Of a stretch of 64,000 nt of DNA, positions 7,251 to 15,050 are shown in pieces. A program made the translations under genes and the position numbers. The notes below the pieces were generated by a model. That model had not been told where the DNA came from and ran no database searches. It saw nothing but the letters and a program-made list of their open reading frames with translations. This DNA comes from DASXUX01 sp036504595 (lineage in GTDB: Bacteria > Planctomycetota > SZUA-567 > H5-PLA8). The stretch lies in contig DASXUX010000031.1 of the NCBI GenBank assembly GCA_036504595.1, forward strand, positions 124,001 to 188,000, given 5' to 3'. Position 1 is the first letter of the stretch. Each line of letters begins with the position of its first letter.

Positions 7251-8297
7251 TTACCGCCCGTAATACCTGTCCAACTGCTCCTTCACGTCTCCAAAATGTT
7301 GCTGAATCGTGGTCAACACCTGCGGGTCAATCCGGCCAATGTTCGCAGGTACGCCGACTTCGCGCGCGGGGCTGTCGTTGGTTGAACCGGGTTTTCCGGC
7401 GGTCTGCTGCGTGCCATCGGGTTGCTCGGACTTGCCGTTCTTTTCTGCTTTGGCGACGTCGGCGCGCAGCGTGTTGAGGATGTCGCGGATTTCGGGCGCC
7501 AATTCGCTTTCGGGGACGGTGCCGATGCTCTTAATGAGCTCTTTGAGGGCCTGGGATTTCTGCGCCAGGGGCATGTCGGGATCGGTGGCAAGGAGCTGGT
7601 ATTTGATCAAGTCGGTTGGCGTGAGAACCTGCACGCGCGGCGTCTGGCCGGGGCCGTCGGCTCCGCCCGATTGCGGGTCGCGAAGCTGAAGCGAGGCGGC
7701 GTTTTCGCGGGCGCTTGATAGTGGCCGGGCGGCTTCGGTTTGCGGAGGCATCAGCAGGGCGCAGCAGAGCAGCAGGGCGGCGAGCCATAGGCCGCGCGTC
7801 CAGGCCGGCCACTCCATCGGCAGAAGCTTGCGCGGATCGAAGCGGCTCGCAAGCGCCAGCGTGGCCATGCACTGAGCGGCGCGGAAGGCGTCGCGGAGGT
7901 CGCTGATGTCCCCCCTCACCCCTAACCCCTCTCCCGCGCGGGGGAGAGGGGGACCGGAGGTGCGGAGTTCAAACCAGGTGACGAGGTGTTCGCGAGACTG
8001 CGCGCGGGTGTCCATCAGCAGGGCGACGCGGGAAGGATCAGGGCGCGAAAGCGAGAAGGAAACTCCAAATGCCGCGGCCGTGGCGAGGACCGGCAGAATC
8101 AGGAGCGCGATGGAACAGATTGCCTCCAGACGCACGGCTGGGCCCTGCCATACGTGTAGGCGGACCAGGAAGAGGCCGAGCGTGGCCGTGAGTACGGACA
8201 ACCCCAGGGCGGCGAGCGCGGCCCGGAGGGACTGCTGCCAGCGCAGGCGGCTGACGCCGTGGTCGATCAGAGTCTGCAGATCCGCTTCAGTGGCCAC
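7251..8297 (-). CDS. Hypothetical membrane protein with an in-frame palindromic insert
   Basis: A 348-residue protein. Two membrane segments lie near residues 25-45 and 60-85 and a third near 170-190 (LWLAALLLCCALLMP). The C-terminal ~150 residues are soluble, with a charged region and a terminal helix (VLTTIQQHFGDVKEQLDRYY). Residues 112-129 (GPPLPRAGEGLGVRGD) are encoded by a CCCCTCACCCCTAACCCC palindromic repeat, so this stretch is an insertion. Start is GTG at 8297 with a GGGTGAG close by; it is uncertain. No function is recognised. The gene lies in the minus-strand run of secreted proteins. Confidence 0.65.
   Translation of the reverse strand: MATEADLQTLIDHGVSRLRWQQSLRAALAALGLSVLTATLGLFLVRLHVWQGPAVRLEAICSIALLILPVLATAAAFGVSFSLSRPDPSRVALLMDTRAQSREHLVTWFELRTSGPPLPRAGEGLGVRGDISDLRDAFRAAQCMATLALASRFDPRKLLPMEWPAWTRGLWLAALLLCCALLMPPQTEAARPLSSARENAASLQLRDPQSGGADGPGQTPRVQVLTPTDLIKYQLLATDPDMPLAQKSQALKELIKSIGTVPESELAPEIRDILNTLRADVAKAEKNGKSEQPDGTQQTAGKPGSTNDSPAREVGVPANIGRIDPQVLTTIQQHFGDVKEQLDRYYGR
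7911..7963. repeat. In-frame palindromic repeat inside a gene
   Basis: CCCCTCACCCCTAACCCCTC followed by a CCCGCGCGGG core and GGGGAGAGGG. It encodes about 18 residues of the membrane protein above. The same unit is intergenic at 63181-63222, which shows the coding copy is the invader. Confidence 0.8.
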
Positions 8298-8449
8298 TGC
8301 TCACCCAAGCCTTTCGGTGCCGAACAGAATATCAATATACGTATGGCAAGAGGCGGGCCAAATGGCTTCTTGGGAGAGGACGATGTCATCTACTCTTGAG
8401 TGTACAGCCGATATACAGGATGTGACGTGTTTGCGGTTCGTGGTCCGTC

Positions 8450-8488
8450 GTAACCCTGAACCCTGAACCCCAAACCCCGAACCCTGCC
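8450..8488. repeat. Stuttering repeat, gaaccctgaaccc type (copy 1)
   Basis: Five variants of ACCCTGA/ACCCCAA immediately downstream of the stop of the minus-strand gene at 8490. Opposite-strand copy at 9688-9722. Confidence 0.8.
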
Positions 8489-8489
8489 G

Positions 8490-9575
8490 TTACTCGACGG
8501 CAGCGGCGCCCGCTTCGACTTTCAGCTTGGGGGCAGCGCCTTCCTTGAGCGGGACCATCTTGGCGGTGGTCTTCAGACCCAGGCCGGAGAAGTCCAACGT
8601 GTAGAGGCCGGCGTCGTCTTTGCGGTGGACGGCCATGAGGGCGAACTTCTTCGGGGCGAGGAAAGCGATCTGGGCGACGGTGCCGGATTTCACGGTGCAG
8701 AGGCGCAGCCATTCCCATGTCGCAACGCCGCGCACCATCATCTTTTGGACGGTATAGACTTCATCGAAGCCAGCCGGGTTGCGGACCTGATAGACTTGGT
8801 AGTCGAAGGTTGGGAGGCCGCGTTCGTAAAAGCTCCATTCCGACTTGAGGGTGTCGATGTCGTAGGGCATGGCCTTGAACGGCAGGACGCGGAACTTTTC
8901 TTCGTTGGATTCGGCCATCTTTTCCGGCTTGCCCGTGTTGCCGATGGTGCGCACGACGGCTTTGATCGAGTACAGGCCGGGGTCGCGGACGAGATAGAAC
9001 TTGCCCACCGGCAGCGAGAACGCCGGGCTGCTTTCGCCGGCGGCGAGGTACTTCGTGGGGCTGAGCGCGACGGTTGGAATGTGGTCGGGCTTGTCGTCGC
9101 GTTGAGCGATGACGGGCTTGGCGTTTTCAGGAACCTGCTCGCCTTCTTCGGGGAGTTTCGTGATGACGAACCGGACGGTATCGCAGGCGCCAAGCTGGGG
9201 TTCGACGTAGGCCAGGCCGAGGCTGTCCTTGTTCGTGGGGCGCTGTTCGAAACTCTTGGTGCCCTTCTTCTTTTCGACGAGCGCGTTGCGGTCTTCGACG
9301 CTCAATTTGTCCAGCGAAGCGATTTCGTCCGGCGTGAGCTGTACGGTGGCGGGCGCGGCGACGGTTTCGTTAGCGAGATTCTCTTTCTTCGTGAGATTGG
9401 TCAGGGTAATTTCGGCCACGAGATCGGCGACCGGGTCGGTGGCGCCGCGCACGTAGGTATCGCCTTTGGGCAGTGAGAGCTTGATATCGACGATGTTTTC
9501 GCCAAAAAAGTCAGCGCTCAGCGCAGGAAAGCTGGCCAGACAGAGAAGCACGGAGAGCAGGCGAATACGTAGCAT
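8490..9575 (-). CDS. Hypothetical exported protein
   Basis: A 361-residue protein with signal peptide MLRIRLLSVLLCLASFPALS. The remainder is beta-rich (VADLVAEITLTNLTKKE, LPVGKFYLVRDPGLYSIKAV, AGLYTLDFSGLGLKT), suggesting two or three sandwich domains, with an alanine-rich C-terminus. I see no catalytic motif or lipobox and do not recognise the family. Start at 9575 is followed by a plausible signal peptide. The ribosome site is a weak GAAAG within a CCCCTTCGGGG palindrome. It is the first gene of the minus-strand run going down to 3279. Confidence 0.65.
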   Translation of the reverse strand: MLRIRLLSVLLCLASFPALSADFFGENIVDIKLSLPKGDTYVRGATDPVADLVAEITLTNLTKKENLANETVAAPATVQLTPDEIASLDKLSVEDRNALVEKKKGTKSFEQRPTNKDSLGLAYVEPQLGACDTVRFVITKLPEEGEQVPENAKPVIAQRDDKPDHIPTVALSPTKYLAAGESSPAFSLPVGKFYLVRDPGLYSIKAVVRTIGNTGKPEKMAESNEEKFRVLPFKAMPYDIDTLKSEWSFYERGLPTFDYQVYQVRNPAGFDEVYTVQKMMVRGVATWEWLRLCTVKSGTVAQIAFLAPKKFALMAVHRKDDAGLYTLDFSGLGLKTTAKMVPLKEGAAPKLKVEAGAAAVE

Positions 9576-9687
9576 CTTTCAGCGCCCCTTCGGGGTAGGG
9601 CGGGCGTCCCTGCCCGCCGCAACAGCCGTACGAACGAAGCAACACTTTTAGCCGCAGAAGTCACAAACGTCAAGGAGGCGAAAAAGC

Positions 9688-9722
9688 AGGGTTCGGGGTT
9701 CAGGGTTCGGGGTTCAGGGTTG
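9688..9722. repeat. Stuttering repeat, gggttcagggttc type
   Basis: GGGTTCGGGGTTCAGGGTTC continuing for two more units. It is the reverse complement of the family at 8450-8488; the pair flanks the exported-protein gene 8490-9575 in opposed orientation. Confidence 0.8.
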
Positions 9723-9825
9723 TTGGATTCCCCAGACCTTTCGCCAGTTCGCCTGTTTGCAGCGGCTGACAACTCAGACTATAGGAACCGGCCGAAGCCT
9801 TCATTGGCGTCCGGCTCAATTTTGC

Positions 9826-9864
9826 GTTTTGAATTCTGAACTCTGAATTCTGATTTCTGAATTC
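9826..9864. repeat. Stuttering repeat, gaattctgaa type
   Basis: GAATTCTGAACTCTGAATTC and two more variants, each a partial palindrome. No second copy of this family is in the window. Confidence 0.7.
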
Positions 9865-10130
9865 AACGATGGGCGGGGGAGAGGGTGGAGCACATAGCCC
9901 TCTCCCCCTTTGAGCCCTCCCCTTAGCCGAAGGAGAGGACAGCACAGCTTGATGGCCCGATCGTGAGGTCGTCTGTCACCCTGTGAAACGAAAGCAGGCG
10001 AAGAAACTTGCACAAAAAAAGCGTTCGTGGGATGGTAGGGAGAGACACGATTATTTGACAATGCAGCCAACTGAGAAATTCAGCGACGGCTCATGCACAT
10101 GAAGAAACGAGCTACCAGGAGGGTGAGACC

Positions 10131-13100
10131 ATGAAGCGTTCTGCGTGTGCGTTCATGCTGACGGCCACATGTCTGGCCTATGCGGCAGCTCCAACCATCG
10201 ACAACGGGGGGCCGTTTAGCGGCACAACTGCCGGCGGCACCATCGTGCAGTTGCTGGGAACCAATTACGCCGCTGATGCGGCGGTGAGTATCGGCGGCGT
10301 CCCGGCCACCACGACATTTGTAGACCCCACGCTGGTCTGGTTCATCGCGCCGCCGCACCCCGCGACAGGGAACGTGGACATTACCTTGAGCTGTGCCAAC
10401 GGTACCGCCACTCGACCCAGCGGCTATCGTTACAGCACCGACCCGACGTTTATCGCCGTCGCGCCGAAGTTCGGGCCGGCGGGCACAACGGTTAACCTGA
10501 CCGGAGAGAACTTTGACCCTGCGACCACCACGGTGGGCTTCGGAGGCAACGGACCGACCGGGTTTACTCTGGCGACGAACGTGAGCGTGGTCAGTCCGAC
10601 TCTGCTGTCTTGTGTTGCGCCGTCGCTGCCAGACGGGCCCGTGCAGATCGTTGTGCTGAACAATGGCAACCCCACTTTCTCGCGACAGCCGGCCTTCACT
10701 TACGGAGCGTCGGATCCGAATCCGGGCCAGTTGATCGCCTGTTTCGGGGTGAGCGCGACTGTGGGTTCAACCAGCGGCAGCGACTTTGTCACACTGCTGG
10801 GGAAGGGGTTCTCTGCCGGCATGGCCGTGGAGTTTGACGGCACCGCCGCCTCAGGCATCAGCGTCACCGACACGAATCAGCTCACGTGCTTCACGCCCGC
10901 GCTGTCCGCGGGCACTCATAAAGTCTTCGTGCAATTCAGCAGCAACAGCTTTACCTCTGACATGATCTATGGAGCGGTCGTTTTTCCGCTGATCAGCAGT
11001 CTCGACCGGACCAGCGGTTCGGCAGCCGGCAGCACGAAGGTTGTCATTTCGGGCTCGGATTTTCTCGCGCCGGCGAAAGTGCAGTTCGGGGGAGTGGATG
11101 CGACGGGTGTTACGGTCAACGATCCGAGCACGATCACCTGCTTTACCGGGCCGCACGCGCCCGCCTTTGGTGTGGACGTTACGGTTACCAACGGCACGGG
11201 TTGGAGTCACACGATCGCCGAAGCATATACCTACGATCCCGAACCCAACCCGACCGTCACGGGGTCCAATATCACGATCGGTGCGAGCGCGGGCGGAACC
11301 AGTGTGACCGTCAACGGGACGGCTTTCGTTAACGGAGCAACTATCAAGTTCGGGACGGCGACAGCAACGGCGATCACGTTTGTTGACGACATGACGCTGA
11401 CTTGTTTGACCCCCGAGGTTCCTGCGGGCACAGTCGATGTGACCGTGATCAATCCGAGCGGCAAATCGGGAACGATGTCGGGCGCGTTTACGTTTATCGA
11501 TGTGGCTCCGACGATCAAGAGCATTACTCCCAGCACGGACACGGCGCGTGGCGGGGCGAGCGTGACGATCAGCGGCAGCAACTTCGTGAGCAGCGGATCG
11601 GTCAGCTTTGGCGGAGTTGCGGCGACGGGGCTTTCGCGGCCCGATCCGTCCACGCTGATCTGCACCGCGCCGGCTCATGCGGTGGGGACTGTGGACGTGA
11701 CGGTGGTAGCCGGCGGCGGCCTGTCGGTCACGTCTGCCGCGGCGTTCACCTATACAGTGGCGGCGCCGGGGATCAACTCGCTGAGTCGCACTGCGGGGTC
11801 GTCGGCCGGCGGCGACACGCTCAGCATCACCGGGTCGTATATCGCCGTCAGCGGGACCGTGAAAGTCACGTTTGGCGGCGTGGATGCGACGGTGGTCAAC
11901 GTGGTGAGCAGCACATCAATTACCTGTGTGACGCCGGCTCACGCCGCGGGCGCGGCGGATGTGGTGGTTACGAATCCGGATGGGCAGATTGGCACTTTGG
12001 CGGCGGGATTCTTGTTTGTCGATCCACCGGTGTTGAACGGCATCAGTTTGTCGGCGAGCGGAGTCATTCAGAACGGCAGCGCAACGTGTTCGGCCGACGC
12101 CACCGATCCGGCGGGGCGGACCCTTACGTTTTCCTGGGATTACGGCGATGGCAGTACACCGGATTCGGGCAATCCGGTGACGCACACGTTTACGACGGCC
12201 GGGGTGCTGACGATTACGTGCACGGTGTCGAATGGAGCGGCATCGACAAGCGGCACGGCGACGCTGACGGTGGCCGCGCCGAGTTCAGGCGGGGAAGGCG
12301 AGAAGAATATCTCTGACGGGCAGCCGCCGGTCACCAATCCGCTGAATGGGATGACCATCACGGTAGGGGCCAGCGATGGCGGCGTGATCGAATTGGACAT
12401 CAACATCGACGCGTTGATCCGGGACGCGTTCAGCGTGGGGACGGATGTTGACGGGTTGCTGGGGCGCGTGGGTTCCGCGACGGGAACGCATGTCGTCCAG
12501 AAGTTCACGGATCCGGGCGTGTTTGTGGCGACGAGCACGGCGACTGAAACGGCGACCGCTCAGCCGAGGGGCAAAGCGCGCAAGACGCTGGCGCTGAACG
12601 CGAAGGAGACGGGGCATCCCAGGAGCTTCAATAATCCGCCCAAGAGCACGACGGTCGTGTTCAATCAGATCAAGGGCGATTTCCTGTTCGGTCGAGCCGG
12701 CGGGCTCAGTTCGGGGAACGACACGGTCATGTTTAGCGGAAAGATCGAGTTGCCCGAGGGGCTCGACATCACGCAGCCGCAGGAACTCGCTCTAGGCATC
12801 GGCAATATCATCGATAGCGTCATGGTCGATGCCAAGGGCAAACCGAAGCTGCCGAGTTCCGCGGGCGGGATCGCAAAACTTCAGGTCAAGTACCCGCGGT
12901 TAAAGAAAGGCGTCAAACTGACGCCGGCCGGCCAGACCGCGAGCGTGACGCTGACGTTGAACAAGAGCAGCCTATCGGCGAAGGGCTTCGATACCGAAGG
13001 CATTACGGCCACGTTGAAGGATAGCGAAAAAGGACTGAAGGTGGTGCCGCGATCCATTCAGGTGGCGGTCGTTTTTGCCGGTGTTGCTTATCAGAACGTT

Positions 13101-13166
13101 GTGCCGGTACAGTTCAAGGTATCGCCGAAAGGCGACAGCGGCGTGATTACCGGAAGAGCGAAGTAA
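10131..13166 (+). CDS. Exported TIG/IPT-repeat protein with a PKD domain
   Basis: A 1011-residue surface or secreted protein with signal peptide MKRSACAFMLTATCLAYAAA. Seven IPT/TIG Ig-like repeats of about 85 residues follow, each with a GxxxGGT turn, a FGG-x-x-A segment and a C-terminal VDVTV strand. A PKD domain (FSWDYGDGSTPDSGNPVTH) lies at about residues 630-710. The last 300 residues are of unknown fold and lysine-rich near the end. Such proteins serve in adhesion or glycan binding. AGGAGGGTGAG lies 4 bases before the ATG. No sorting signal is recognised. It converges with the PQQ gene at 13313 across an opposed repeat pair. Confidence 0.85.
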   Translation: MKRSACAFMLTATCLAYAAAPTIDNGGPFSGTTAGGTIVQLLGTNYAADAAVSIGGVPATTTFVDPTLVWFIAPPHPATGNVDITLSCANGTATRPSGYRYSTDPTFIAVAPKFGPAGTTVNLTGENFDPATTTVGFGGNGPTGFTLATNVSVVSPTLLSCVAPSLPDGPVQIVVLNNGNPTFSRQPAFTYGASDPNPGQLIACFGVSATVGSTSGSDFVTLLGKGFSAGMAVEFDGTAASGISVTDTNQLTCFTPALSAGTHKVFVQFSSNSFTSDMIYGAVVFPLISSLDRTSGSAAGSTKVVISGSDFLAPAKVQFGGVDATGVTVNDPSTITCFTGPHAPAFGVDVTVTNGTGWSHTIAEAYTYDPEPNPTVTGSNITIGASAGGTSVTVNGTAFVNGATIKFGTATATAITFVDDMTLTCLTPEVPAGTVDVTVINPSGKSGTMSGAFTFIDVAPTIKSITPSTDTARGGASVTISGSNFVSSGSVSFGGVAATGLSRPDPSTLICTAPAHAVGTVDVTVVAGGGLSVTSAAAFTYTVAAPGINSLSRTAGSSAGGDTLSITGSYIAVSGTVKVTFGGVDATVVNVVSSTSITCVTPAHAAGAADVVVTNPDGQIGTLAAGFLFVDPPVLNGISLSASGVIQNGSATCSADATDPAGRTLTFSWDYGDGSTPDSGNPVTHTFTTAGVLTITCTVSNGAASTSGTATLTVAAPSSGGEGEKNISDGQPPVTNPLNGMTITVGASDGGVIELDINIDALIRDAFSVGTDVDGLLGRVGSATGTHVVQKFTDPGVFVATSTATETATAQPRGKARKTLALNAKETGHPRSFNNPPKSTTVVFNQIKGDFLFGRAGGLSSGNDTVMFSGKIELPEGLDITQPQELALGIGNIIDSVMVDAKGKPKLPSSAGGIAKLQVKYPRLKKGVKLTPAGQTASVTLTLNKSSLSAKGFDTEGITATLKDSEKGLKVVPRSIQVAVVFAGVAYQNVVPVQFKVSPKGDSGVITGRAK

Positions 13167-13189
13167 TTCAGAGCAGGAACTGCAAACCA

Positions 13190-13300
13190 CAGAGGGCACG
13201 GAGGACACAGAGATACTTGAAATGACTGTGAGGCCGAAACAGCCAAACCTAAACCATCTGTTCCTCTGCGCCCTCCGCGTCCTCTGCGGTGAGATTTTCG
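13190..13300. repeat. Opposed pair of agagggcacggagg stuttering repeats
   Basis: Left arm CCACAGAGGGCACGGAGGAC (13191 on) and right arm CTGCGCCCTCCGCGTCCTCT (13266 on) are imperfect inverted copies lying between two convergent genes. Same family at 21077-21117, 43446-43490, 53089-53128 and 58370-58397. Confidence 0.8.
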
Positions 13301-13312
13301 CGGTTAACAGCA

Positions 13313-14542
13313 TCACGGATTCCTCTGGCGCCGAATGTCATAGCAAAGAAGCACGTCGCCGTGGCGGATGAAGAGGCGGCCGTGGGCGATAACGGGATGG
13401 GCCCAATGCATGCCGTCGCCGTCAGAGATGCGGAGGCGGCTGACGACGTCGCACTTCTGCGGCGAAGGCCGGACGATGCCGGCGATTCCATCTTCGCAGT
13501 AGCAATACAGCAGGCCGTCGGCGTAGGTTGCGCAGCCGCCGTGGCCGACGCCTTCATGCTGCCAGGCCAGCTTGCCTGTTTTGAAATCGATGCACGTCCA
13601 GTCGCCGCTGCATTTGGTGTGGCTTGAGGCGTACACATAGCCGTCGATCAGGATCGCCTGGCCATGCATGGGATCCTGCAAGTCCTGGCGCCAGACTTCC
13701 TCCACGCCATCGCCATCTTTGTTCAGCGCGAGTCCAACGGCGCCGCGGCCATGACCGCTGGTGATGTAGAGCATTCCATCTGAAAAGATAGGCGTGTTGC
13801 AGTGATTCTGGCGCGGGTTCTGGTAGTCGAAATGCCAGAGGCGTTCGCCGTTATCGGGCGAGAACGCATCGACGCCGAATTCGAGCATCGTGACAATCAT
13901 GCGCTTGCCCTGGTGTTCAAGCAGCATAGGCGAGCAGTACGCGAAGGCGCTGCCATACGTTGGGCCAGTCCAGGCCGTTTCCCCTGTCTTGCGATTGAGG
14001 GCGACCAGCGTTCCTTTGCCGCCGCAGGGCGAGCAGATCACGTTTTCGCCGACAATAAGCGGGCTTTCGGACCAGCCGTAGAGCGTTTCCTGCGCGTCAA
14101 ATTTCTTGAAAACGTCGCAGGACCAGAGCCGCTTCCCGGTGACGGCATCAAAGCAGGCGAGGCTTCCGACGGCGCTGGTGACGTAGACCCGGCCGTCGTG
14201 GACGGTGGGAGTGCAGCGCGCGCCGGGGTAGCTTCGGGACCATTCGGGGCCGTAGTCGGCTTGCCACTTCAGATAGCCGTCGAGTGAGCAGGCGCGCAGC
14301 GTGCCGCGTTCGTGCACCATACCGGCCGTAAAGATCGTCTGGCCGGCGATGGCTGGATGGCCGTAGCCGCTGCCGAGGCCGTCGATCTTCCACAGCCGCG
14401 GCGGGCCGTCGTCGGGCCACTGCGTGAGCAGTCCGGTTTCGGTCGATTTGCCGTCGCGATTGGGCCCGCGGAATTGAGGCCAGTCGGCGGCGAGCACGGA
14501 GGTCATCAGGATTGCGCTGATTAAGTGCAGAGCGATTCGCAT
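13313..14542 (-). CDS. Exported PQQ-type beta-propeller protein
   Basis: A 409-residue protein with signal peptide MRIALHLISAILMTSVLAAD. It begins with DWPQFRGPNRDGKS, the hallmark of a large planctomycete and verrucomicrobial family of PQQ-like propellers related to BamB. Repeated blades follow (GTLVALNRKTGETAWTGP, MLEFGVDAFSPDNGERLWHF, DWTCIDFKTGKLAWQHEG). The family is thought to be a protein-binding scaffold rather than a quinoprotein; no cofactor ligands stand out. I chose 14542 because the signal peptide starts there, although no good ribosome site precedes it. It converges with the TIG gene. Confidence 0.8.
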   Translation of the reverse strand: MRIALHLISAILMTSVLAADWPQFRGPNRDGKSTETGLLTQWPDDGPPRLWKIDGLGSGYGHPAIAGQTIFTAGMVHERGTLRACSLDGYLKWQADYGPEWSRSYPGARCTPTVHDGRVYVTSAVGSLACFDAVTGKRLWSCDVFKKFDAQETLYGWSESPLIVGENVICSPCGGKGTLVALNRKTGETAWTGPTYGSAFAYCSPMLLEHQGKRMIVTMLEFGVDAFSPDNGERLWHFDYQNPRQNHCNTPIFSDGMLYITSGHGRGAVGLALNKDGDGVEEVWRQDLQDPMHGQAILIDGYVYASSHTKCSGDWTCIDFKTGKLAWQHEGVGHGGCATYADGLLYCYCEDGIAGIVRPSPQKCDVVSRLRISDGDGMHWAHPVIAHGRLFIRHGDVLLCYDIRRQRNP

Positions 14543-14582
14543 CAACGGGCGATGGTAATGCAAAAGTATGGCGAAAAGAAGA

Positions 14583-14613
14583 GCGAACCGCAAAGACGCG
14601 AAGGCGCGAAGAA
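14583..14613. repeat. Stuttering repeat, cgcaaagacgcgaag type
   Basis: ACCGCAAAGACGCGAAGGCG and variants. Opposite-strand copy at 6289-6318 and another at 14984-15003. Confidence 0.75.
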
Positions 14614-14810
14614 GGGAAGACGGGAGCGATTGCCGGGAAGATCCTGAGTGGGGTGGGGACGGCCGGGGGGGCATCACCGGACTTGCAGTGACCTTCTCCC
14701 CCGTGGGACTTGTCTTTACCCACATTTTGTTTTGCCCCGGCAGGGGCAGCGGAAAGTAGCCGGGGGCAAGCGAAGCGCTGCCCCCGGAAAGCGGCCCCCT
14801 GTTCTGCTCG

Positions 14811-14871
14811 GCGCCCTGGAGGGGCGCAGGAAACCATCTTTCCCGCGCCCCTCCAGGGCGCGAACGTTCCT
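14811..14871. repeat. Long palindrome GCGCCCTGGAGGGGCGC
   Basis: GGCGCCCTGGAGGGGCGC and GCGCCCCTCCAGGGCGC are inverted copies separated by about 25 bases, a strong hairpin in intergenic space. It is part of a cluster of nested G/C palindromes. Confidence 0.7.
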
Positions 14872-15003
14872 GGCGCCTCGTTCCGGGGGCACGGCTTCGC
14901 CGGCCCCCGGCTACTATCCATTTTCCGCCGCTGCTATGGTTGGATAGTCCGGGCACGCGGCGTCATTTTGCGCGGTAATTTTGCCGCAAAGACGCGACGA
15001 AGA

Positions 15004-15043
15004 CACGGGCAGCCAACGCCTAACAGGGGCTGCCCGTGGCACA
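15004..15043. repeat. GGCAGCC hairpin repeat at a gene end (copy 3)
   Basis: Stem ACGGGCAGCC / GGCTGCCCGT ending 7 bases from the TGA stop (15051-15053) of the minus-strand oxidoreductase. Confidence 0.8.
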
Positions 15044-15050
15044 GTTCGGC

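Larger units (their letters stand above)
9576..10130. other. 555-base gene-free stretch with several repeat types
   Basis: It separates two divergent genes. It holds a GCCCC/GGGGC and GGGCGGGCGTCCCTGCCCGCC palindrome pair (9582-9620), a gggttcagggttc stutter (9688-9722), a gaattctgaa stutter (9826-9864) and a CCCTCTCCCC palindrome (9871-9933). A TTGACA at 10055-10060 could be a -35 box for the TIG gene, but no matching -10 is visible. Confidence 0.65.
14543..15050. other. 508-base gene-free stretch dense in palindromes
   Basis: It contains an aaccgcaaagacgcgaagg stutter (14583-14613), GCCCCGGCAGGGGC, a GCCGGGGGC...GCCCCCGG pair, a GCGCCCTGGAGGGGCGC...GCGCCCCTCCAGGGCGC pair (14811-14871), and a final GGGGGC/GCCCCC pair. 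A second stutter is at 14984-15003. No gene is visible. Confidence 0.7.

Noticed and set aside
10055..10083. Promoter for the TIG gene from a TTGACA box
   Set aside because: The -10 position reads ATTCAG, so the match is half a promoter only.
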